Source: Turbatrix aceti
Lineage: Eukaryota; Nematoda; Chromadorea; Rhabditida; Panagrolaimidae
DNA: 64,000 bases
Assembly (NCBI GenBank): GCA_963969345.1
Contig: OZ017770.1
Coordinates: 9,309,246-9,373,245, forward strand
Direction of reading: 5' to 3'
Position 1 is the stretch's first letter; every line of letters begins with the position of its first letter. A model generated the notes under the pieces. That model did not search any database. It was not told the DNA's origin and was given only the letters and a program-made list of their open reading frames with translations. Below, one piece after another: positions 37,645 through 46,754 of the stretch. The position numbers and the translations under genes were made by a program.

Positions 37645-38538
37645 ATGGATTTGGATACGCTTGAACAGCATATTCGAAGCAGATTTCCTGGTATGTTTTT
37701 TATTTGTTAAGATCAGATAGCTTTTGATTTTTGCATGTCGTAGTTTGATTTGGCAACGTGCACGATTTAAACGGTTTTTATAGCGCCCGCGCCTTCGGGA
37801 AAGGCGGTGCGGCTGACCAGAAACCTTCCGATGACGCTGGAAAAACTTTTCAAAGGCGGGGTGTACCTGGTAACGGTGAAGACGGCCATTGTCTGTCCCG
37901 CTTGTCAAGGCGTCGGTGCTCTTCCACCCGTTGAAGTTGGCCCATGTGGCTCCTGCCAAGGGCACGGAATGGACGAAGAGCGTCGTCGACTCTGTCACGC
38001 GTGTCTTGGCGAGTGCACGGTCTTCATGAATGCTTGCGCCACGTGCTACGGCAAAAAGGAGGTAAGTTTTTTTTAGCTATTTCAATGGCACAGTACATGT
38101 TTGCAGCTGGATCGGCCTCAAAAAGTGCAAGTCCGTATCAAGCCTGGAAGCATCGAAGGCGATGAAGTTTTACTCCCAGGAAAAGGCGACGAAGAGGTCC
38201 ACCTCGAGCGTGGCGATTTGCTCTTCATCATCATGGAACGTCAGCATGAGCTATTTCGACGCGACAAGGCGGATCTCATCCACACCCGGGTCCTCACGTC
38301 TTCGGAAGCCAGCAGTGGAGGCGTGCTTTCATTCACTGCCATTGATGGCTCAACCATCGAAGTCAACTGGGCGGCAAACCAGGTCACGGACGAGCATGAT
38401 GAATATCAGGTTTACTACGGGAAGGGCATGCCCTATGCCCTTCATCCCAAAAACAAAGGCAACCTCATCGTCCGTCTCACGCTGGCTGCGGAACGCGGTG
38501 AAGTCAACAATCCGAAACCAGAGTGCAACGTGCAGTAA
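37645..38538 (+). CDS. DnaJ-type zinc-finger/C-terminal domain protein lacking a J domain
   Basis: Exons 37645-37690, 37784-38061, 38107-38538; 251 residues, phases agree. After a 16-residue start (MDLDTLEQHIRSRFPG) it goes straight into a DnaJ C-terminal substrate-binding domain: LPMTLEKLFKGGVYLVTVK, then four cysteine modules (CPACQGVGA, CGSCQGHG, CHACLGEC, CATCYGKK) that match the type I Hsp40 CxxCxGxG zinc finger with the last two degraded. The rest is the beta-sandwich (VQVRIKPGSIEGDEVLLPGK, GDLLFIIMERQHELFRRDKADL). The J domain with HPD, needed to stimulate Hsp70, is not present and I see no upstream exon coding it; a TTTACAG acceptor lies 6 nt before the ATG. It may be a J-less co-chaperone or a 5'-truncated copy. 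Confidence 0.8.
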
Positions 38539-40280
38539 GGCGTGGATGGGTCCGCTGGTCGAGGGCTGTGAGATTGTCTGTTTGACAAGATGTTCTTTGT
38601 TTGTTGCCAGAATGGGGGAACCTGCATTGGGAGCGTAGTTGTTTGTTTAATGTGATTTTTTTTTGATGATCTATAAAGTGAAAACGAAGACACGTGTAGC
38701 TGACAATCGTATCGATCACTTGGATTGGTTCGCTCGTTTATCAACGTTAACGCTTGTTTTTCTTCTTTTTGCTAAGCAAACTTTTTTAATAACAGAAAAA
38801 TTCATCACTGGCACATGTGGCAACAAAAATGTCACTTTGTCATCGCTTGTAAACGGTATGTGATGTTTTTTCCTGAGCACGCTGAACCCAATAAAAGTAC
38901 CCAGACAAACAACTGTCTATACAAAAGTTGGCGCAGTTATGTATCGACTGGCGAGCACGCGACAGGATGAGTAGCTCTGCTGCGCTCTTTCCGTGCTGAT
39001 AGCCGGATAGATGATGTGTCTACTGTCGATGAAAGTTTTTCAATTTTTTCTGTAATATATGTACTGTAGAGCATGGCGACCCTTCTAAATTGCCCTACTA
39101 CAAAAGTGATTATTATGCTAGTGATGCCAAAAAAACGATAATAAAAAATGTATAAAACCGAAAAAATACCAATTTCACACAATACCGATACGGAAGCATC
39201 ATAAAAGAAAATAAACGTCAACGCTACTGCAGAGCTCACTATGTACATATGTACTCTCGTGATCATCTGCCTATGTATGTCAATGCCATGTTTAAAAAAG
39301 AGCCTGTATCATAAAGACAACAAACGTAGGGAAGAAAATCGCCTTGGAATAAAATACGTGATGCTAGTTTCTGACAGCAATAAATAACAGAATCCAAGCA
39401 CAGCGACACCGTGCCAAAAAAAGCAGTTGGATAAAAATAAAAACAAATTTTGTGCAAAAAAAAAGAATAAATATAAGAAAAACTGAAAAGTGACGAGCAA
39501 ATGAAGTCAACTAACTGATCGATATACAAATGCCACACACGTCTTCTATAGATAGGCATAGATGTAGTGATCACTATATTTTCAATTTTCCTTTTTTTCT
39601 AAACCCTGGTGTGTCGTTCAACTTTTTTCTGTTGTCGTGCGTATTCTTCAAGTAAATATTTGGTACTTTGCGTCATTTGAAAAATGATCTTTGACTTGAT
39701 CTGTGTGCGGTTCATTTGTAATCATTGGTCTAGTACCTGAGACACAATATCCAGCTTCAGATCGGAGCCCTTGCGATCGCCACGGTGGTCAACAGTGTCC
39801 GCTGCTCCGCCAGGCGCCTTGATCGCTCGCTCGGAGTCGAGGCGAGCGAGGAAATTTTTCAATGCCTGCTCTGGTCGACCTTTAAATTTGAAAAAAAATT
39901 TATGCTTTTTACCAAATAGTAAAAAAAAACTTTAAAGATAAAGCCCATTTTAGCTTTTGATGTTTTGTGAAATTTAATGACAAAGGCGTCTGAGTCGTCG
40001 GAGCGCCTTTCGCCTCGCCTCGCTCGAGCGAGCGAGGCGAAGGATTTTGGGCGACACTGGTGGTCAATCACGCAGGGGATGGAGTGGCAGTGTGCGCCAA
40101 TGCAACAACTCGCCAAAATTTTGTCATCGTTGTGCTTTTTTTCACAAGTCTTACGTTAATTAGTTATTTTCAACGCGAGGACGAGAATTTATACATTTGT
40201 TGTAAAATAATCAGTTGTTGTTATACATACGCGTTCTGCTTTTTTTATTTCATCTCATTGATATTTGTGTGTTTTCAGTC
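38539..40280. other. intergenic, repeat fragments
   Basis: No gene seen. About 38690-38760 resembles one end of repeat B (CGTATCGATCACTTGGATTGGTTCGCTC). About 38935-39080 resembles 43605-43740 (CGACTGGCGAG..., TAGCTCTG.TGCG, GTGTCTACTGT), a diverged repeat. G+C-rich GCGAGCGAGG/CCTCGCTCGAGCG strings at 39815-39850 and 40008-40040 stand out from A+T-rich surroundings. Confidence 0.5.
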
Positions 40281-40505
40281 ATGAGAGTTGTTAAAATACG
40301 ATTCCCGGACGGCAGCGAGAAGATACTTTATTATGGTGATCCCCATATTCAATGCATTCGAAAGCCTAACCTCATCGTCGGCGACATTTGCCGCTTCTTA
40401 GTTGGCGACTCTTGGAAGTTTGCCGATATCGTGGACGCCGTCGAAATCGACATGCCGAACACCGATGCATCGGCCGATCCAGCTCCCCGTTCTTCTCGAC
40501 TGTAA
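40281..40505 (+). CDS. small protein of unknown function
   Basis: 74 residues in one exon, start MRVVKIRFPDGSEKI, end APRSSRL. The composition is protein-like (codon use with C/G at third positions, as in neighbouring genes). A TTTTCAG acceptor ends 2 nt before the ATG, so a 5' exon or trans-spliced leader is expected. AATAAA signals follow at about 40550 and 40618. I do not recognise the family; the segment VGDICRFLVGDSWKFADIVD looks like a small beta domain, with an acidic then Ser/Pro tail. No signal peptide or helix. Confidence 0.55.
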   Translation: MRVVKIRFPDGSEKILYYGDPHIQCIRKPNLIVGDICRFLVGDSWKFADIVDAVEIDMPNTDASADPAPRSSRL

Positions 40506-41739
40506 GGGCTGCGCTTCGCGAGCATTCTAGACCTGGCTTCATAAAATAGAATAAAAGTCACCGCTTCAGTCACTCTTTTCTCTGTTCTTGCTTTTGTTAA
40601 TGTTTTTGTTTTGTGCGTAAATAAACATGTTGGCATAATCAGAACTTGGATGTATGGGGAACACTTGAGCGGGGTACAGTGATAACCGGGTACAGTGATA
40701 TCCCAACCTGTGAGTTATAACATCATGAACAAAGTTGTAAATCTCAAGGACGACGTCGTGACCAAAATTCAGAAATCGTTAGTTCTGAATTCTTTCAGAT
40801 CAGACAAACATGTGAAGAACGTGTTGCCGTAGTGCACCGTCTTGGTTTGCAAAATACAGAAAATCAATAGCTGTCGGCCTTGGTTCGTAAAACTGCGGAT
40901 AGAAAATCATGAAAGCCACTATACGTTTCTGTCGAAGACATGACTTTTGACGACCTCAACGTGTTGCATTTTATCTGCAACAATTTATCTAATTTTGTCT
41001 AACGATGTCTTTATTTGTGTTTGACGCCACACATTTCATTGGACCCGAGCTAACTCCCCCCGGTCTCCCCTCCCCTATGCACGCGCTTGTTGCTTGTCCG
41101 TTGTCTGTGTTCTCCTACGACAACGAAGTGCACAAGCTACTGCCAGTACTTTGTTTTCCTTACATTAGCGCTTTCAGCAATTCGCTACATTCGTTTGCAA
41201 GGAATTAAGCGTAACAAAAAAAGTTGCTTTAAAAGAAGACGACATTTATATTTTTTAAAAGGACCAGAAAAAAACATGATTCATTCATCATTCCGCAATG
41301 GTCATTTGAGCGAAAACAGATTTGTTTCGTTGTCCGTACTGTCGCACTTTAGTAATACATACATGATTTAGAGTTTCGAACTAGAGCTTTGGTGTCATAT
41401 GAGCTATTTGTTGTTTATAACGTGTTGCGTCATTTAAAAAAATGGTTTGAAAACGAATCTGACAAGACGCGATAATTTGAGATGCTACGCGATGTTTGTT
41501 GACCTTAAAATCGTAGTGATCCATGAATTTCACTTTTTTTTATAAATTTTACCCTCACAAATTGGCAAGATTTTGAGTTGTTGCATATCCGTTAATGTCC
41601 CCTCTCAAAAGCTGCCAACAATTATTCAAACCTCGTTTATTCAAACCAAGATCAGTTAAAAAACAGCAAACATAACATAAAGTAAAATAAAAAAAACAGT
41701 GATCAGCAAGCAGTAGGTGTTGTTGCTTGGCAGGTAAAT
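40506..41739. other. intergenic with repeat A copy 2
   Basis: No gene seen. TACAGTGATA appears twice near 40676-40700 (GGGTACAGTGATA tandem). The right half is dispersed repeat A in inverted orientation. Confidence 0.5.
41285..41660 (-). repeat. dispersed repeat A, copy 2 (inverted)
   Basis: Reverse-complement copy of 35650-36012 (see that entry). Its outer end is close to the NAA30/MYND gene-fragment pair at 41740-42039. Confidence 0.7.
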
Positions 41740-41898
41740 TCAGGCCTTAAGAGCTTGGACGTTGTTGTTATCTCCCGAAGGACCCCCGGAACCGCCAAGG
41801 TCATCGAAATCATTAGCGCGCCTCTTCTCTTCCTCGTTTTGCTTGCGTCTGCGACAATGTTTGCGGTGACGCTTCCAGTCTTCATGTTGGCAGGAGGA
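41740..41898 (-). pseudogene. last-exon fragment of a MYND zinc-finger protein
   Basis: Minus-strand reading from an AG acceptor (CTTCCAG, just right of 41898) to TGA at 41740-41742: 52 residues starting SSCQHEDWKRHRKHCRRRKQ and ending NNNVQALKA. CQHEDWKRHRKHC is the second half of a MYND finger (consensus CQ..DW..H...C), followed by a charged and glycine-rich tail. The first half (CxxC...CxxC) is not found to the right on the minus strand. I therefore call a gene fragment, though a real last exon with a distant partner cannot be excluded. Confidence 0.6.
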
Positions 41899-42039
41899 CT
41901 GGAAGCCGAAGTTGGCAACGAAGGCGCCTTGGCCCTCTACGCCAGTCTTGGCTTCATCCGGGAGCGCCGCATGTATCGATATTATGAGAACAACGCCGAT
42001 GCTTTTTGCTTGACTCTCCCGTGGTCCTCGTCTCAGTAG
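41894..42039 (+). pseudogene. last-exon fragment of an N-alpha-acetyltransferase 30 (NAA30/Mak3) protein
   Basis: Plus-strand reading from an AG acceptor (GTTGGCAG, 41892-41893) to TAG 42037-42039: LEAEVGNEGALALYASLGF then IRERRMYRYYENNADAFCL. This matches the C-terminal end of NAA30-type GNATs (LETEV-N-AL-LY-LGF-R-R-RYY-N-DA-L-L). NAA30 is the catalytic NatC subunit. The upstream GNAT core, including the acetyl-CoA loop, is absent on the left, where a MYND exon begins on the other strand. Start boundaries of the two exons overlap by 5 bp. Confidence 0.65.
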
Positions 42040-42770
42040 GTGGCCGTGTAGCAGTATACTGCCGCCTTTTTTTCTCCGAGTACCTGAATTTCCCTGTTTT
42101 TTTTTGTTGTGTTACGCTTTATTTTTCTCGGCGCATCGAAACATCCCAATGACGTATCTGACAAGTCTGTGAGTGGTCCGAGCTGCATACCTGAATGAAA
42201 GTTGACTGGATTGTTAGTGTTTTGATAAATGAGATTGGGCCAACCGTGATTGTTTGAGATAATTGGCAAGACAATGGTTGAAGAGGGTTTGGTTTGTCCG
42301 ACGAAACTTAAAACATCACACATAACAAATTTATGAACTAACCATAAAAAGGCAAAAAATCGCCAATATATGTATGCGGTTTGGCAATTGAAATGCTGAT
42401 CCTCTGCCAAAGCCGGAATGATTGTTTATGAGTTTAATTAAAAGTATAAAACCAAAGGAAAGCTCTGACCTTCAGATTCTCTGCTGGTTAGCCGGGTTGA
42501 GAACGTGTTTGCCTTCGCTGGCATCCTTTGTACGGCAGTTTGCGCGGCAGTGATCGTTTCTTTATTCGATTGCAACTGCGCAGTTGATCCTGACTTGTAT
42601 AGTTTGCCGGTGTTTGCGAACTGGACGGGAAAGGCGAGTTTATTGGACCAAGACAATAACATCCTTTGCATTATAACGTGTGCTTATTTCGTGCTTCTGG
42701 GGGTGTGATTGCGCGCTTGCTTCCGACGTCGTGTGTATCCTATCATTATTTGTTTTTTAGTAAGATCGCT

Positions 42771-42950
42771 ATGGATCGAAACAACCACCCTGGAAACCAA
42801 AGAGTTGGCAACAACCCTCATTTCGACAATTCCGAGATTGGCTGCCTCGTCATCTTTGCCAACTACGCGTTCCTCACCGTCTTTCTCATCATCCTTTACT
42901 TCGAAAATGAAATGATGCAAGGTAATGCCTTGCAAAAACGCTTCTTCTGA
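42771..42950 (+). CDS. small single-helix membrane protein, possibly OST4-like
   Basis: 59 residues (MDRNNHPGNQRVGNN start) with one hydrophobic helix at ~26-47 and a short polar tail. The stretch IFANYAFLTVFLIILYFENE resembles oligosaccharyltransferase subunit 4 (OST4), a ~40-residue single-helix protein with an IFAN motif before the helix; this is a weak, motif-level resemblance. A TTTTTTAG acceptor ends 10 nt before the ATG. It could instead be a first exon with donor at 42920 (CAAG|GTAATG). Confidence 0.35.
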   Translation: MDRNNHPGNQRVGNNPHFDNSEIGCLVIFANYAFLTVFLIILYFENEMMQGNALQKRFF

Positions 42951-43876
42951 ATCCTGGATGCATCGCAATGTTTTTAGATCCTTTGTTTTGTTAGTTGAGA
43001 AGTAAAAGATCATTTATGTTAGTAGCTTTTGTTTTCACGAATAACGAAAAAACAAAAAGATATCACCTCATGTAAGATGATAAAGACACACTCGTAACTT
43101 TGATATCAATTTTGGTTTGATACTCCCACAACAAAAGAGAGCTGGGATTTCGTCGGGGGTGGCAAAAGCGCCGTTCTGCGAGTGCGAGTTTTACACGCAG
43201 GGCGCCACCCGCATGGCCTTATCAGTGGAAATGTCACAAAACGGGTGATAACAGCAAAAACGATGATTATCATGGGAACTTGGTAGCGAGTGAATGCGTT
43301 CCCCTCAACCCGGGGAGTTTATATGACCCCGCTCCGATCACGAACCTTAATACGAGATAAATATATGGAGTACGCTATTCTTTTTTTTCAGGAAGTCTCG
43401 ACTCACCGTGTAAAGAGTAAATCCGGAAACTAGCGGTCAACAACCCAGAGCTGGGATTATCTTGGAAAGCAATACAGGAGATGACACAAAGCCTGACAGG
43501 AAGAACGCGAACAAAACCAGAAGCTCTCAAGTTGGCATACGCATTCACCGTCGCAAGTGAAAGTGTCAATCTGGCGCAAACTCACCTGTCATATCCCCCC
43601 CTCGCCAGTCGCGACTGGCGAGGGTGTGACAGGATTAAGAATAGCTCTGTTGCGTCTTTTTCGTGCTGACAACTGAATAATGTATCTACTGTAGGTTTAG
43701 TTTTGCTATTAGTTTTTATTACTGCAGAACATAAATATTAGAAAACAATGTAATAATTTGGGAACAAACTTTTAATAATCCCAAAAACTGGTAAAAAGTA
43801 CACATATGCCCTAAAACTTTAGCAACCAAGTGTCAAAACAAAACAAGTGTTGTGACCAAAAAACAAATATGTAATT

Positions 43877-44485
43877 AAAACCTGCTCGGATAGCGATAAA
43901 AAATGATGCAAAAAAAATAATGAAGAAAACATTGCAAAGCGAGAAAACCAACCCATCTATACAATTGGCATACACTGCGCAACGCAGCCTAGTCTAGTCT
44001 TCATTGCTTGCGTTTTTTCTAACGAGCGACATGAATAAGAATGGTTTCTCTCGCGCAATCAAAGATGACTTTTAACCAAAGCAATCCGCATGTTGTGTAG
44101 GTACATACATAGTAACCAGTTTACTCAACGCCCACAAAACCGAGAAATTCCAAGTGAAATCGGTGTAAAAATAGACAAAAACAAATCGTAAGAAGAATGA
44201 AAGTAATGAATAAAAGAATTAGTTAAACCAAAAACTGGACGATCGGGAGCTGAAAAAACTGATAATTTTAGACCAAAAGGAAGCAAACTCAGAATTTGAA
44301 TTGAATTAGCGGTTATCTGATGTCAAAGGATTTCAAGAAATAAACACTACGATCAGATAAATACTACTTCTGAAGTCGAAAAACTCAAGCCCGGCTTAAA
44401 AAAAGTGGAAAATAGTTTTCTTTGGGTTCATTATTATTTTAGAATTTAAACTGTAGCAGTTGGGCATAAGTTTTTCGATAGCAAA
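43877..44485 (-). repeat. dispersed repeat B, copy 1
   Basis: About 610 bp that is the reverse complement of 58402-59022 with few differences. Shared strings include CCTGCTCGGATAGCGATAAA, TACACTGCGCAACGCAGCCT, CGCGCAATCAAAGATGAC, CCAAAAACTGGACGATCGGG and TGTAGCAGTTGGGCAT. Non-coding. With the copy at 58.4 kb it brackets the AT-hook/PITH gene in inverted orientation. Confidence 0.8.
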
Positions 44486-45054
44486 TAAAAACAATTACGT
44501 CATTTTGGAAATCCAGATGATCTCCGTAAATTTAGCTATTTATTATTATATTTAGTTCATCGTTAGAGTTAAAGTCAACGAAAATGATGCAGTGACAATT
44601 TAGTGCTTGACTAAAAATGTCTCACAGAATACTTTACCGCTCTCTGAAATGGGGGTATAGTATCGCTGCGACAGTAAATGCGTGTCAGGGTGAAAAGAGA
44701 AAGAGACAGGTGTACCAGCTGACTGGTGGATGTTTGTGTCTACTGTGTACACCCGGTAACAAGTAGCCAGTTCTGACAAGTGGGGCGCATTTTGTAGACA
44801 ACAAATGAGTTTAACACAGTCGGCAGTGTTGCAAAAAAAAACTGAGACTGCGTTTAATTTTGGTAAGCATACAGTTAATACTTAAATATATACAACATGA
44901 TCTTGTTGGAAAATATTTTAGACTTCAGCTTCGACGAGAACGGCGGTGTAACTTGCTGTTCATTTTTTGAGTCATGAGTTGTTCCTGTTTTTGAACTCAC
45001 ATCAGTAACATTCTCACGGGTCATAAAATAAGCATCAAATACAAGCATTGGTTT

Positions 45055-45200
45055 GAATTATTATTATTATTATTATTATTTCACCATTACTCATTACTGT
45101 AAGAATTAATATTACTGTAATTCTTACAGTAATGAGTAATTACTGTAAGAATTAATATTACTGTAAGAATTAATAATGCAATTTAATTAATTCTTACATG
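45055..45200. repeat. TTA microsatellite and palindromic A/T repeats
   Basis: ATTATTATT run (about 45059-45080) followed by several copies of TTACTGTAAGAATTAATA in both orientations up to about 45200. Confidence 0.6.
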
Positions 45201-45704
45201 CAAACTGAGTGAAACTACACAAGGTAACAAAAACCAAAATTGCAAGCCAGTAGTAGCACCCCACAGCGAGGCAAACGCAACGGTCGTCACTGGCGATGCA
45301 AGAGCACAACGCTAGAGGGTGGATAATCATTGTACTGAGAATAGATTGTGACTTTCTCTTTTATTCATCGTTTGAAAACTACAACACGTTATACTCGATG
45401 CCGGAGTATATGCACACGCATACGAAAATCAACTTCGGTTGAACTAATTTGTTTTCAAAAAAGACGTGCACGTAGACATCACGAACCAGCCCCTTAGTTT
45501 TTTTGTTAGCGTATCCTTTATGTTCATCATTCAAGCGCATCTTAAAAAGATGTTCAATTCTCCCAACATACGTTTTTACCGAGGTAAAAGACCAGAATCC
45601 AGAAAGTTCAGCGACCGTAGATATCATCACTCACAAATAACAAGAAATTTACCCGTGATAACTGTACTTTAGCATCGCATTTACGATTCAACAAATAAAA
45701 CCTA

Positions 45705-45872
45705 CTTGGATAACCATAAAAAATGATGCAAAAAAATAATGAACAGACATTGAAAAGCGAGCAAACCAACCCAAGTGATCGATACAATTGGCATACACTG
45801 CGCAACGCAGCCTAGTCTAGTCTTCATTGCTTGCGTTTTTTCCAACGAGCGACATGAATAAGAATGGTCTCG
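45705..45872 (-). repeat. dispersed repeat B, partial copy
   Basis: About 170 bp matching the left end of copy 1 (43877-44060): GATAACCATAAAAAATGATG through CAACGAGCGACATGAATAAG, same orientation as that copy. Confidence 0.75.
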
Positions 45873-46754
45873 AACGATGCGATAGTGCACGATAGGCATG
45901 CTCACCTGAGGAGTCGAGAGAGCACGGCACTAGTATTTTGCGTTGTATGCTTACACGAATCTGTCAATCTTTTGACCACTGCTTTAATCCCGATCGCCTT
46001 GTCGATCCGACATTTCAATGTCCATTTAAAAATCCATCTTTTGATGCGTAAGTTCGCAGACCGTTTTTTATATGAATCAGATATCTTTTTTCACTGTCTA
46101 CATCTGTCATTAGAACGAACATCATTAGGATAAATTGTATGGATAGACTATTTTTCGAGCAAGCATGATAGCGGCTTACTCTGGAATCCGGATATAATGT
46201 GATTGCAAATGAATGTGTTAGCACAAAACTTTGAATCTCAATGTTTGTGCTAACCAAGTGGTTCGTACACATGGAAAGCGATCGTTAGCTAAATATAATT
46301 CTAATCGCTCAATAAAAAGGGACCACGATTTTTTGATTGGTTTGCGGGTTCATCGACGGTGGCAAAAAGTCAGGTACTTTTTTGTATGTCTGCTATTACG
46401 AACCAGCCATTTGTAAGACTGTTGATTTAGTTTCAAATGCTTCTGAAATCTATCGATTGTTTTCTATGATATGCATTAATTTATGTACTATCTTATTATC
46501 ATAAATATCTCGATGACAGAACAACACTTTCTTCTTCGTGAATGTTGTTTAACCTCGCAATAATATGTTATCTCTACCCATTTTTGGTCTCTACGCGACT
46601 GTTGTCATTTTTGGTTTTGTCGCGAATATTTATTGCTTGCCTTGTACGCATTCCTTTCTGAGTTTGCTTTTGACTTGCGTGTTTTTGTGTCTTCTGGTTA
46701 TTAACCATGTGCGACGTATTTATTATAATTTGTTTCTATTTTCAGTGTTCCAGA

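Larger units (their letters stand above)
42951..46754. other. gene-poor, repeat-rich interval
   Basis: No gene recognised. It holds repeat C fragment (~43605-43760), repeat B copy 1 (43877-44485), a TTA microsatellite and palindromic TTACTGTAAGAATTAATA-type repeats (45055-45200), and repeat B partial copy (45705-45872). Short ORFs at 45864-46133 and 46231-46416 show no family features. A pyrimidine-rich AG acceptor at 46744-46745 precedes the AT-hook gene ATG by 9 nt. Confidence 0.5.

Noticed and set aside
39780..40060. G+C-rich inverted strings as terminal repeats of a transposon
   Set aside because: Strings such as GCGAGCGAGG are short and self-palindromic, and no target duplication is visible.
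42033..43013. minus-strand ORFs of 77-125 codons
   Set aside because: No motifs. Part overlaps the small plus-strand membrane-protein ORF at 42771, which has better start context and composition.
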